Assembly: GCF_000714815.1 (NCBI RefSeq)
Contig: NZ_JMIH01000014.1
Coordinates: 787,044 to 851,043, forward strand
Origin: Anditalea andensis
GTDB taxonomy: Bacteria > Bacteroidota > Bacteroidia > Cytophagales > Cyclobacteriaceae
DNA: 64,000 nucleotides
Direction of reading: 5' to 3'
The translations under genes and the position numbers were made by a program. Shown here one piece after another: positions 54,364 through 63,132 of this stretch; positions within the stretch are counted from its first letter, which is position 1; every line of letters begins with the position of its first letter. The notes under the pieces were generated by a model. That model ran no database searches. It had not been told where the DNA came from and saw only the letters and a program-made list of their open reading frames with translations.

Positions 54364-54675
54364 TCACAGTGCATCTGATCGGAACCTTTCAACCATTTCT
54401 TGGTAGCATGCTTTGGCTACAGGGAAAAGCGCTTCCGAAGAAAAACATAATGGAATAGCGCCAACATTTTTTTCATATTTAAGGTATACATCGCTCACTT
54501 CTTCTACCAGCCTTTCGTCGTTTACATCTATCCTCAACAAATGAAAGATCAGATCTATTATACCTGAATAATGAAAATCTTCATTCTCTATTCCACGCTT
54601 ACTTGTTTCAAGAACCAATTGCAGGTGGGTAAAATCCTGCTGGATTAATTTTATGATCAGATCATCTTTAGTCAT
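54364..54675 (-). CDS. Unknown helical protein, 103 aa, partner of the HEPN gene
   Basis: All-helical by appearance (DDLIIKLIQQDFTHLQLVLE; YSGIIDLIFHLLRIDVNDER), acidic, with no export signal and no recognised family. It starts at ATG 54675 and is followed after 54 bp by the HEPN gene, so it is probably the first gene of a two-gene operon. It could be an antitoxin or a structural partner; that is inference from context. It is divergent from the HTH gene at 54909. Confidence 0.7.
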   Translation of the reverse strand: MTKDDLIIKLIQQDFTHLQLVLETSKRGIENEDFHYSGIIDLIFHLLRIDVNDERLVEEVSDVYLKYEKNVGAIPLCFSSEALFPVAKACYQEMVERFRSDAL

Positions 54676-54748
54676 ATAAGGTACAGTTAAGTGGTTATAT
54701 AGGATATATTTATTTTAAGTAAATTCCCAAAACCCTGGAGTATATGGT

Positions 54749-54766
54749 ATTCCCCTAAGGGATAAT
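54749..54766. promoter_or_regulatory. CCC/GGG inverted repeat, candidate operator
   Basis: TCCC-CTAA-GGGA lies between the divergent 103-aa and HTH genes, with a second CCTAAGGGTAT at about 54788. A similar symmetric element precedes the HTH paralogue at 5641. Binding by the HTH proteins is inferred. Confidence 0.3.
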
Positions 54767-54908
54767 TTATTCAGGGTAAAATTGCCTAAGGGTATATCAG
54801 GATCCCGATAAAATAAAATGGCTTTCCCATTTAAAATTGAAGGAAAATAAGCCGGATTTCACTAAATTAGTGCCTACTAATACATTTTATAGTTTCAATC
54901 AGGATCTC

Positions 54909-55334
54909 ATGCAAAACAAAATCCACCAAGGCCGCAATATCAAACGCTTCCGTGAAATGCTCGGCATCAAGCAGGAGGCCCTGGCCCATGAGCTGGGCGA
55001 GGATTGGTCGCAAAAAAAAATATCCCTGCTTGAGCAAAGAGAGACCATCGAGTCGGACATCCTCCGCCAGGTTTCCGACATCCTTCGCGTGCCGGTGGAA
55101 GCGATCCAGAATTTCGATGAGGAGCAGGCAGTGAATATTATATCTAATACTTTTAATGACCAATCAAATGGATACAATTATTATCCAACTTTTAACATCA
55201 ACCCCTTTGAAAAATGGGTAGAAGCAATGGAAGAAATCAAAAGATTAAATGAGGAAAAGATAGCTTTATACGAGCGAATGTTGAAAGAGAAAGATGAAAT
55301 GATGACCAGGTTGGAACGTTTGATGGGGAAGTAA
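54909..55334 (+). CDS. Small XRE-type HTH regulator, 141 aa (paralogue of the 5641 gene)
   Basis: An HTH at residues about 8-62 (GRNIKRFREMLGIKQEALAH) with the same GEDWSQKKISLLEQ segment as the copy at 5641-6051, and a Lys/Glu-rich coiled-coil tail (EEKIALYERMLKEKDEMMTR). The frame extends upstream to a TTG at 54837, but ATG at 54909 aligns with the paralogue's start and is preferred. Codon use in the HTH part is more GC-rich than in the tail. It is divergent from the HEPN operon and directly followed by the YhcG remnant. Confidence 0.85.
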   Translation: MQNKIHQGRNIKRFREMLGIKQEALAHELGEDWSQKKISLLEQRETIESDILRQVSDILRVPVEAIQNFDEEQAVNIISNTFNDQSNGYNYYPTFNINPFEKWVEAMEEIKRLNEEKIALYERMLKEKDEMMTRLERLMGK

Positions 55335-55335
55335 G

Positions 55336-55849
55336 CTGATCAATCTGTACTGGAACATTGGTGAATATATACATCATAGAGTAGTAAGTGCCGAATGGGG
55401 GCAATCCGTTGTAAAGGAATTGGCGCAATATTTACAGCGGAATGAACCGGAATTAAAGGGATTTTCCGATAAAAATCTTTGGCGAATGAAGCAATTTTAT
55501 GAGGTGTATAAAGATTTCCCAAATCACTCAGCAGTGCTGAGAGAAATTAGCTGGACTAATAATCTCACCATTTGAATTAAAAGCAGCTAAATTTAAACCG
55601 GAACATTTAGGGCAGATAAACTTTTATCTGGAGGCTTTAGACCGTGATGTTAAAAAACAAAATGAAAATCCTAGTATAGGCATCCTACTTTGTAAGGATA
55701 AGGATAGCGAAGTAGTGGAGTATACGATGAGCCGTAGCATTTCACCAACAATGGTCTCAGAATATAAAATGCAACTTCCTGATAAAAAGCTATTGCAACA
55801 AAAGCTTCATGATCTTTTTGAAAATAATAATGACTATGAAAGCAGGTAA
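55336..55849 (+). pseudogene. YhcG (DUF1016) nuclease with large internal deletion
   Basis: The N-terminal part (LINLYWNIGEYIHHRVVSAE, GFSDKNLWRMKQFYEVYKDF, REISWTNNLTI) joins, with a frame change at about 55575, directly to the C-terminal part (FELKAAKFKPEHLGQINFYL, ALDRDVKKQNENPSIGILLC, LPDKKLLQQKLHDLFENNN). About 150 residues, including most of the PDDEXK nuclease core, are missing, as are the first ~20 residues. Only two bases separate its first codon from the HTH stop. YhcG-family nucleases occur in defence loci. Confidence 0.9.
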
Positions 55850-56102
55850 CATAGGTAAAGGGAGAAAAAAAGGCTTATTTCCTACCTCTTGGATTATTAA
55901 TATTTCCTGTAAAATTCTTAACCTACCTTAATCCATTTAGGATTCCGACTTAAACTACTACTTTACATATCATATTCCCAAGTCAAAATACAGAACGTGT
56001 GGATTTTTTTGAATACCTAAGCAAGTATTTTTTATTCCGCCGGGGAATAGCTTAGAAAAAGTGGTTTCAAGAACTTAGGCATTCAATGAGATATTGTTGG
56101 CT

Positions 56103-56705
56103 ATGGAAACATACTTTAAAACCTTCGCTAAAAAATATACCTGTAAATCCAAACAGGATTGCCACCGTATTCTATACGAATCCTTTAAAGGTTTTGCAAA
56201 ATTAGACGTATGGAAAACATGCCTGATACGCGTATCCACCAATGCGATGGCTGATTCCGTAGATTTTTCAGTTGAGTCCCCAGGATCGCAGGTGTTTTTT
56301 GGAAGCAGATTTTTCCAATTATTATTTGCGGCCCACTATATTTTTGAAAATTTTGATCCCGGCACTGTAGCGGCACCTGAATGGGAAGACCTGATTGATC
56401 CAATAGCACTGGAACTAAATCCTTGCCTACTAGAAAGGCTGGCATTCCTCCCTTCACATCTACAATCCGATGAAATACAAAGTCCGGGCCTGTTTATAAA
56501 TAAGTTCTTTTACAAAAAGCCTTTAAAAAAGTGGCTGAAGCAATGGAACATTACCCTCGACTTCGGCCTCTGTAACGAATCCATTTGTTATGGCTATGAT
56601 ATAAAATATATAGTGGATTTTAAACTGTATAACGGATTACTGGAAGCATGTTATCTTATCTATACCAGACATTTTACATCTGATCCAAATGCTCCAGGTT
56701 TATAA
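56103..56705 (+). CDS. Unknown protein, 200 aa, distant paralogue of the 56818 gene
   Basis: No named family is recognised and there is no signal peptide. Visible segments are METYFKTFAKKYTCKSKQDC at the start, FGSRFFQLLFAAHYIFENFD in the middle and IVDFKLYNGLLEACYLIYTR at the end. The order and spacing of these blocks parallel the next gene, which supports a distant duplication. The ATG at 56103 is preferred to TTG codons just upstream. It lies downstream of the YhcG remnant in the defence-like region. Confidence 0.7.
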   Translation: METYFKTFAKKYTCKSKQDCHRILYESFKGFAKLDVWKTCLIRVSTNAMADSVDFSVESPGSQVFFGSRFFQLLFAAHYIFENFDPGTVAAPEWEDLIDPIALELNPCLLERLAFLPSHLQSDEIQSPGLFINKFFYKKPLKKWLKQWNITLDFGLCNESICYGYDIKYIVDFKLYNGLLEACYLIYTRHFTSDPNAPGL

Positions 56706-56817
56706 TTATGCTTTTTAAGGATTTATTCTGGAATTATTACCGAAAAAAATATACAAACAATAAAAAATATTATGTCAGTGATTATTAAATAAAGAACCCA
56801 TATTATAAATAAAGCTT

Positions 56818-57453
56818 ATGAAGATCATTAGAGTAATGCAGGATTGGGCCGTTCTATCCGAGGGACACGATCCACTTAATATTCTGGAGGATATATATAG
56901 CTTAAACAATTTCAGCTATGGTAGAAAAAGAATGCTGCAAATAATGGAATCCTCCCTGTCAAAATTTCCAAATTCCGCCTATAAAAAGGAACCGGCATTG
57001 TTTGTTTTCCAAGTAAAACTGATGCAAGAGCTGGTAATTGCCCTATACTTAATAGAAGAAAACAAGAGCGATTATGTTTTTCTCAAAAATAAGTTTGACT
57101 TGGCCTTTTTAGAAAAAATACACAGCAATACCTATAAAGAGCACAATCTACCTTGGCAGTTCTATCCCATTTCGCTAACAAAAAAAGATTTAAAAGATCC
57201 GATCGGGTTGATCACAAAAGTAAAAGAAATAGTACCGCTGGAATATTGGCTGGAATTCTTAGATGAATGTGCCTTACATGGGCTTTCCTTTGGTTTTGCT
57301 CCTGATTGGGATGGCTCTAACCATCAAATATCCTGCACCTACTATCTACCGAAATTATATGATATCGGCTATTTGATTTATGTATCTGAAACAAAGTACG
57401 GAAGGAAATATGTTTTAAAAATGAAGGAAAAAAACGAAAAAACGGATAAGTGA
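56818..57453 (+). CDS. Unknown protein, 211 aa, distant paralogue of the 56103 gene
   Basis: The blocks FVFQVKLMQELVIALYLIEE, VPLEYWLEFLDECALHGLSF and YYLPKLYDIGYLIYVSETKY line up with equivalents in the previous gene. It is mixed alpha/beta with a Lys-rich end (KMKEKNEKTDK). Function unknown. The 112-bp gap and shared strand suggest coexpression with the 56103 gene. Confidence 0.7.
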   Translation: MKIIRVMQDWAVLSEGHDPLNILEDIYSLNNFSYGRKRMLQIMESSLSKFPNSAYKKEPALFVFQVKLMQELVIALYLIEENKSDYVFLKNKFDLAFLEKIHSNTYKEHNLPWQFYPISLTKKDLKDPIGLITKVKEIVPLEYWLEFLDECALHGLSFGFAPDWDGSNHQISCTYYLPKLYDIGYLIYVSETKYGRKYVLKMKEKNEKTDK

Positions 57454-57473
57454 AAACAGATCGGTGATATCCT

Positions 57474-57740
57474 TTATGAAAGATCATTATAGTGAAATAG
57501 AAAGCCAAACACCACTTCATTATCCACCTCCTGTTTAAAAAAAATACCATAGACCAAATACGTAAAATTTAAAATGCTGTATATCACCCTACGTACTAAA
57601 TCACTATCATCTTGATAACCAAGATCATCCTCACCATCAAACAGCAGCACTCTATTTTCATTTTTTTTAACAGCATCCATTGATGAATTAAATTTTAAAA
57701 ATGGCTCCTGAAAAAGAAAATTAGTAGCTACTACACTCAC
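57474..57740 (-). CDS. Doubtful 88-aa frame
   Basis: The frame starts with GTG at 57740 and reads VVATNFLFQEPFLKFNSSMD, NENRVLLFDGEDDLGYQDDS, RRVIYSILNFTYLVYGIFFK and on to NDLS. Its composition is protein-like, and the LNFTYLVYGIFF stretch recalls the YDIGYLIYVSE segment of the neighbouring 211-aa protein, but it is short with a weak start. It may be a remnant of another member of that group. Confidence 0.3.
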   Translation of the reverse strand: MSVVATNFLFQEPFLKFNSSMDAVKKNENRVLLFDGEDDLGYQDDSDLVRRVIYSILNFTYLVYGIFFKQEVDNEVVFGFLFHYNDLS

Positions 57741-57767
57741 TTCGCAGTCTTGCGCTTAATTTCCTGA

Positions 57768-58024
57768 TCAGGCTGTTATTCCAGCCTCCCCTACTCGTAT
57801 ACCTTTAACCAATCCATCTTGATTTACAGTGGCAATATCCTCATCTGAAGATTCCCATAAAAGGTTGTCAGACCTGCTGTTAAGTACTGCTGATAGCTGA
57901 TGAGTTGAGTTATAATCGATTTCTATAGTGCTGTCAGATAATATAAATGAGTTATCAAGCTCTTCCTCTCCAGAAAAGCAAATGCCAAAAACAGCATCAG
58001 GTAAAAATTCTTTAAATGGGTCAT
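57768..58024 (-). pseudogene. Big_2 (bacterial Ig-like) lipoprotein, frameshifted and truncated
   Basis: ATG 58024 begins a signal peptide (MTHLKNFYLMLFLAFAF). One base is lost and the other frame continues SGEEELDNSFILSDSTIEID, ESSDEDIATVNQDGLVKGIR, VGEAGITA, then a stop. This is the Big_2 fold, cut off inside its last strands. The lipobox Cys seems to have been lost at the frameshift. Confidence 0.6.
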
Positions 58025-58223
58025 GACTCAAAAAATATATATAAATATACAGAGATATATTAATACATAAATAGGATATAATGTGAAAAAGAAAAATAAA
58101 ACAGTTGCTAAAGGTTGAGCTATAGTTAAAAGTTAACTAAGGTTTATATATTTGATCTTCAGGTTTTTAATATGTTAACCTTTGGTGGACATATAAATAA
58201 GTTATGCACAAGATAAATAAACC

Positions 58224-59156
58224 ATGAAAGGCACATTCCGAAATATGATTGTTTTTTTGTATCTAATAACGGTGTTTGGTTGTAACACAAATAGATATTT
58301 AGGCCAATCACCTCCTAAATCGACTCCAAAAATTTTTGCCCCAGGGATAGTTTCGTTGGATAATAGGAATGAAGAAGTAATTACATTTTCTCCGAATGGA
58401 ATGGAAATATATTTTTCAATAGAATATTATCCGGATCCCACGCCTTCGTTCATTTTGTATACTAAATTTGTGAAGGGAAAATGGACAGAACCAGATACTG
58501 TAAGTTTTTCTAAAGGAAGGAGAACAAGTGAACCATTTATGTCTTTTGGTGGAAGTCGGATATATTATTTTGCCAATAAAATTAAAAACCAAAAAGGAAG
58601 TCTCGATAAATGTTATTCTGAAAGAAATAAGGATGGATGGAGTGAGCCAGTAAGCTTAAGCACCCCACCCAATTTTATTTCACCTAAATTTACACTGCAT
58701 CCCTGTATAGTATCAGATTCTTCCATTTATTTTAGCACCTATTCAGGGGAAATTGCATATAGTAAATATGAAAATGGGAAATACAAAGAAATGAAAATTT
58801 TGCCAAGCCCTATTAATCATCAAAATTTGGAGGGCACTGAATGTTGGGGAGATCCCTATGTTTCGCCAAATGAAGAGTACCTGATTTTTAGGTCCAATAG
58901 AGAAGGTGGATATGGTGGCTCAGACCTTTATATAAGTTTTAGGAACAAATATGGTCAATGGTTAAATCCTCAAAATCTTGGCCCAACCATCAATACAGAA
59001 TTCGATGAATTGGGGGGTGATGTAACGCCTGATGGAAAATATTTAACTTTTGGAAGAAATGGTGATATTTATTGGGTTTCAACTCGGATTCTTAAAAAAA
59101 TGAAAAAGAACCGAGTGCATAACATCACATTGGATACAGCGGGCGGTTTCCAATAA
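58224..59156 (+). CDS. PD40/TolB-like propeller lipoprotein, 310 aa
   Basis: The signal peptide ends LITVFGCNT, so Cys20 may be lipidated. PD40-like blades follow: VITFSPNGMEIYFSIEYYP, PFMSFGGSRIYYFANKI, CIVSDSSIYFSTYSG, PYVSPNEEYLIFRSNREGG, DVTPDGKYLTFGRNGDIYWV. It is related in design to the 38707-39924 protein but lacks the Ig-like domain. Its ligand is unknown. Confidence 0.8.
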   Translation: MKGTFRNMIVFLYLITVFGCNTNRYLGQSPPKSTPKIFAPGIVSLDNRNEEVITFSPNGMEIYFSIEYYPDPTPSFILYTKFVKGKWTEPDTVSFSKGRRTSEPFMSFGGSRIYYFANKIKNQKGSLDKCYSERNKDGWSEPVSLSTPPNFISPKFTLHPCIVSDSSIYFSTYSGEIAYSKYENGKYKEMKILPSPINHQNLEGTECWGDPYVSPNEEYLIFRSNREGGYGGSDLYISFRNKYGQWLNPQNLGPTINTEFDELGGDVTPDGKYLTFGRNGDIYWVSTRILKKMKKNRVHNITLDTAGGFQ

Positions 59157-59265
59157 ATATGAAAATCAGTATCTTCAAGAAGTTAGGAGTAAGCTTGAAG
59201 GATACGGCTTCGAATGCCCGCTGTCTCCAAGCTGAATCACGTTGTATGCAATCAGACAAACCAAA

Positions 59266-60630
59266 ATGAAATATAAATTCCTATTTTTTCCATTATTACT
59301 TCTTTCTTTGTTTTCTTGTTCTGACAATATGCAGTACGATTTGGCAATTAAAAACGCAACTGTTTTAATTGTTGAAACAGGTGAGCAAAAAGAACAACAG
59401 AACATTCTGATAACGGACGGAAAAATAGTTAAAATAACCGACCAAAAAAACTTTAAGTCCAAACAAGAAATAGATGCTCAGGGAAAATTAGTCACTCCTG
59501 GATTTATCGATACACATATACATCCTACTGACGTGTTTGGCGACTATGACGAAGCTCCTTTATATATTCCCAAAGATTCAGTTGAAAATTACAGGCAGCA
59601 ACTAAGCAGGGAATATTTACCTTATGGCATTACCACTGCTTTGATGATGGGGCATCCCGAAAATTGGTTAGATGACATTATCCAATGGAAAGATGGAAAT
59701 TCTAGATACACTGATTTTCTGACTTGCGGCGGAGCATTGATTTCAAAAGAAGAAAGAGAACCATATATAGGGCACTTAACCGTAGACAGCGAAAATTCTG
59801 CCAAAGAAAAGGTTATCGAATACCACCACAAAGGTCTTGAACATATTAAAGTCTATCATCGATTAAGAGAGCCTGAATTTTCTGCCGTTATCAAAACAGC
59901 GGACAGTTTGAATATGAAAGTGTTTGGACATATTGGCGATTTTGACCCAAAACGTTTAAGCATCCAACAAACTTTAGAAAAAGGTTTGAAAAACTACGAA
60001 CATATCGCTACTCTACCTTACAGCATTATCAGAACTGAAAGCGAATGGGAAAAATTTGACACTCATTTTGAGTCTTTGTTTGGCAGAGCTAATACGCTAG
60101 AAAAAGTGTTAATGATGTTTTTAGAAGCTTTTAGATATATTGATGAAAATAAAACCGATGATATAAACGAACTAATTAAACAATTGGGTCAAAACAATAC
60201 CACATTTTCAACAACTTTAGGTTTAATACACCGGCAATTTAAATCTTCTCATTATTTTCCATTATCCGAAAATTCATTATCTAAAGAACAAATAGAACGG
60301 AGCAAAGCGAATTTTGAAATAATGATGCGGTATCTAAAAAGGATGTCCGAATCGGGCATTCCCATTCGCATAGCTACGGATTCTAAATTCGGAGGAAAAA
60401 CCCTTTTAACCGAATTGAAGATTTTATCTGACTATGGATTTTCAACACAAGAAATTTTTAAAATATCAACGCTAAACGGAGCACAAGCAATAGGATTAGG
60501 TAAAGAGATCGGCTCAATCGAAAAAGGCAAAACAGCCAACATCATCATTTGGGACAAATCACCTTTCGACAACAGCGAAAACTACTTTAGTGAGAAAACT
60601 ATCATAAAAAATGGTACTAGACTAAATTAA
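59266..60630 (+). CDS. Amidohydrolase-family lipoprotein, 454 aa
   Basis: The signal peptide FLFFPLLLLSLFSCSDN (Cys18) suggests a surface lipoprotein. The metal-dependent hydrolase fold shows GKLVTPGFIDTHIHP (first His pair), a later GHIGDFD and YEHIA for further His ligands, and IRIATDSKFGG for the Asp. The end SIEKGKTANIIIWDKSP is typical of imidazolonepropionase/dihydroorotase-like members. The substrate is unknown. ATG 59266 is preferred over 59242 because it starts the signal peptide directly. Confidence 0.85.
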   Translation: MKYKFLFFPLLLLSLFSCSDNMQYDLAIKNATVLIVETGEQKEQQNILITDGKIVKITDQKNFKSKQEIDAQGKLVTPGFIDTHIHPTDVFGDYDEAPLYIPKDSVENYRQQLSREYLPYGITTALMMGHPENWLDDIIQWKDGNSRYTDFLTCGGALISKEEREPYIGHLTVDSENSAKEKVIEYHHKGLEHIKVYHRLREPEFSAVIKTADSLNMKVFGHIGDFDPKRLSIQQTLEKGLKNYEHIATLPYSIIRTESEWEKFDTHFESLFGRANTLEKVLMMFLEAFRYIDENKTDDINELIKQLGQNNTTFSTTLGLIHRQFKSSHYFPLSENSLSKEQIERSKANFEIMMRYLKRMSESGIPIRIATDSKFGGKTLLTELKILSDYGFSTQEIFKISTLNGAQAIGLGKEIGSIEKGKTANIIIWDKSPFDNSENYFSEKTIIKNGTRLN

Positions 60631-60804
60631 TAAAACAACATACAATCGAGGTAAAGTGGAATTTCACCCCTAAACCTCAAATAGAACCATGTCCCCATAC
60701 GTACTTTTATCGAGTCAGGCTGTGAATCTCTCGATTGATCATTAAAATTTCTTTTTATCGGTAATAACCATGCTGACGCATTTTATCTGATCATAATTAT
60801 ATTT

Positions 60805-60910
60805 TCAGAGGCCATAACTTGTCCCGTGACGAAGGAAACGGGATTGAATCGAGCATGTTAATCATTCCAGTTTTGATCCCGTAGTTACAGGATCATGCTC
60901 GATTTCATAA
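60805..60910 (+). repeat. Dispersed repeat, copy 2, with nested inverted repeats
   Basis: The 355 bp between the amidohydrolase gene and the DUF3037-like gene hold no gene but carry this repeat. It has TCCCGT/ACGGGA arms (60822-60843) and ATCGAGCATG/CATGCTCGAT arms (60848-60903), and shares its ends with 49164-49290. It could be a small non-autonomous element. Confidence 0.55.
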
Positions 60911-60986
60911 AGCCTGTAACGCTTTTTTGCGGGAGCGCTTATTATGCAAGCGGATAGCCCAATTTGATAGACTAAGTCACAAAATA

Positions 60987-61841
60987 TTACAAAGCAAATT
61001 CAGATTCAGAAAATTTCCTATAAGTTCCGTTCTCAATTTTAATAATTGCCCTATCGATTTTATCAAATTCTAATAATTCAAAACCCTTATGTTTGTCCTT
61101 TCTAACTCTGTCTAATAGTATTACATTTTCCTTTGATACAGGTTCATTAAAAAACAATTCATATTTACCTGGACTCATATCATAATCCTTTGTTCTGGAA
61201 GCCAATCCAAGTGCAATAGCCCGGAACGTTACTATATTTTTATCAATTTCTGAGACATCTTTAGTAAAATCAACTGCCAGGCCGGCATAAGGGCTACCAT
61301 TTATGCCAATAAAATCTAATTTATGAGGAGCATAGATACCGGATACCATGGTAGGCTTTATACTATATTTTACATCTACATTTTTAAAGGCATCATTTTT
61401 TAAAATTTCATTCATTTCATACCTTAAAGAGCTTATCCCTTTGGAAATAATTTTTCCCGGTTCTGCTCCAACAAATGACCTAAACGCCTTCAAATATGAT
61501 TCATTATTCAATTCAGTGGCAAAGCCTTTTGGTTCCCCAAACTTTACAATTCCATTTGAATATTTTGATAGATAATCTATATACTTCTCATTTAAAATCT
61601 TATCTAAATAAGCTATTTCATTTATTTTGGCTTCTTTGAGAAAAGTTGTACTCATTGATTTTAAAGCATCATCCAAAAAGTCAATGGAATTTTTATCCAA
61701 AAAAGACTTCACGATTTTTAGCTTTTCATAGGAAAAATCATAAAATGAAGAATTTTCATTAAACGCCAACAATCCAACAGTGATTAAATCATCAGTTAAA
61801 TTGTTCAATCTTACAGAAATGGGAACAAGAACATTTTTCAT
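60987..61841 (-). CDS. DUF3037-like partner of the HipA-like kinase, 284 aa
   Basis: The start VLVPISVRLNNLTDDLITVG, LLAFNENSSFYDFSYEKL is similar in pattern to DUF3037 proteins, which are commonly paired with HipA-like kinases; I state this at moderate confidence. No export signal is present. The start ATG overlaps the stop of the kinase gene by 4 bases, so the two are translationally coupled. A role as antitoxin or substrate of the kinase is inferred. Confidence 0.6.
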   Translation of the reverse strand: MKNVLVPISVRLNNLTDDLITVGLLAFNENSSFYDFSYEKLKIVKSFLDKNSIDFLDDALKSMSTTFLKEAKINEIAYLDKILNEKYIDYLSKYSNGIVKFGEPKGFATELNNESYLKAFRSFVGAEPGKIISKGISSLRYEMNEILKNDAFKNVDVKYSIKPTMVSGIYAPHKLDFIGINGSPYAGLAVDFTKDVSEIDKNIVTFRAIALGLASRTKDYDMSPGKYELFFNEPVSKENVILLDRVRKDKHKGFELLEFDKIDRAIIKIENGTYRKFSESEFAL

Positions 61842-62665
61842 AATTTCTTTTTGATTTCAGTTAATCTCTTCATCACCAATAACTTCCCAAGATTTAATCT
61901 AGTTTCATTTAGAGAATATTCTAGAATTCTTTCCTTTAATCCTTGACTTATGGTCCATGATTTAGGTATCGAATTAAATACCGATTCAATTACTGTTCCT
62001 AATGAAGCATTACACTTTAAAAAATAATTATCAACTTCTAATTTGATTTGATCTAAAGATAAGAATTTTAAAATGTTCCTCAATAAAAATGAATTCAATA
62101 ATTTATTTCCTAGAGCGGGATCTCCACCAGGAGAGAAGCGACCTCTCAGCGCTGGTCCTCCAAATAATGCTGCATGATCAATTGCATAATATCTAAATTT
62201 CTGGGTTTGATATAATAAATTATAATTTGATTCATTACGGTCAGCATTATTCAAATGAATATCCATTAATGTGATTCTCAAAATGTCTTTAGGATTATCT
62301 ATTTTCGCATATTTTCTCCTATTTTTTATGAAAAATCTCCCACTATTATCAATATGATCATAGGGACCTATATATTGTGAGGCAAAAAGAAAATCTCCAT
62401 GTTTAAGGTTATAATTCTTGAGCAGATAATTTTCTCCCAATGAAACCTCATCGTACTGAACTAAGGCTATATGGGGGGTGGAAATATTAAAATAATCAGC
62501 TATCTTACTTCCAATCATTTCATATATCAAAAAATCATGATCAGGTTCTTGCAGTTTTGACTTGCAGTAATAATGCTCATAGTCGTCACATAGGAACAAC
62601 ATGGGGGCACTGTTTTGATGAACAAGTTCTTCTTTAAATGTGAGAGTATTAATTATTTTTAACAT
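61838..62665 (-). CDS. HipA-like kinase, 275 aa
   Basis: The kinase-like fold of the short HipA_2 type: catalytic loop LMDIHLNNADRNESNYN (Asp135, Asn140, Asp142, Asn147) and metal-binding YAIDHAALF (Asp163). Length ~275 matches the compact HipA family rather than E. coli HipA (440 aa). Such kinases phosphorylate tRNA synthetases or other targets, and some are toxins. It is first in an operon with the DUF3037-like gene, overlapping by 4 bases. No HipB-type HTH gene is beside it. Confidence 0.8.
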   Translation of the reverse strand: MLKIINTLTFKEELVHQNSAPMLFLCDDYEHYYCKSKLQEPDHDFLIYEMIGSKIADYFNISTPHIALVQYDEVSLGENYLLKNYNLKHGDFLFASQYIGPYDHIDNSGRFFIKNRRKYAKIDNPKDILRITLMDIHLNNADRNESNYNLLYQTQKFRYYAIDHAALFGGPALRGRFSPGGDPALGNKLLNSFLLRNILKFLSLDQIKLEVDNYFLKCNASLGTVIESVFNSIPKSWTISQGLKERILEYSLNETRLNLGKLLVMKRLTEIKKKL

Positions 62666-63132
62666 ATGATTTTAACTAAAAATAAAATTATAAAAGAAAA
62701 AACCAGCATAAATTAAACCTTAAAATCTTATATTATTGCTGCCAAAGGCTGTCATTACATTATTTACCATCGGTAAATCTTGGTCAACCAACTCCACATT
62801 AATATCTTTCCGATAAAATATGAAAATAAATTCATTTGAACTTTATGTATCTTCAGCCACAATAATAATCCAAAAAAACTAAAGTCTCAATTTTGACATC
62901 TCCGATACCAAAAAGAGTGGTAAAAAAAATTCTCCGATCATTAAAAATCTTAACACTGACCATGAGTTTTTAATAGCAATTTTTAAAATAAACTCCTCTA
63001 ACCAGCGCCATTTAATGTTGACGCAATTGGAAGTGCACAAAGAAATATGGAAATCTATTAATTCAGCATCCGGTAAGAAATAGGCCACCATTCAATAATA
63101 TAAGGTCATCCCAACAGCATAAAAGCACCCCT
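62666..63132. other. 467-bp stretch without a supported gene
   Basis: It holds the upstream region of the HipA-like operon. A 70-codon minus frame at 62879-63091 has no recognisable content. It is AT-rich, and I see nothing else. Confidence 0.4.

Noticed and set aside
62879..63091. Minus-strand 70-codon frame upstream of the HipA-like operon
   Set aside because: There is no recognisable content; it could be a chance frame and was left out as a gene.
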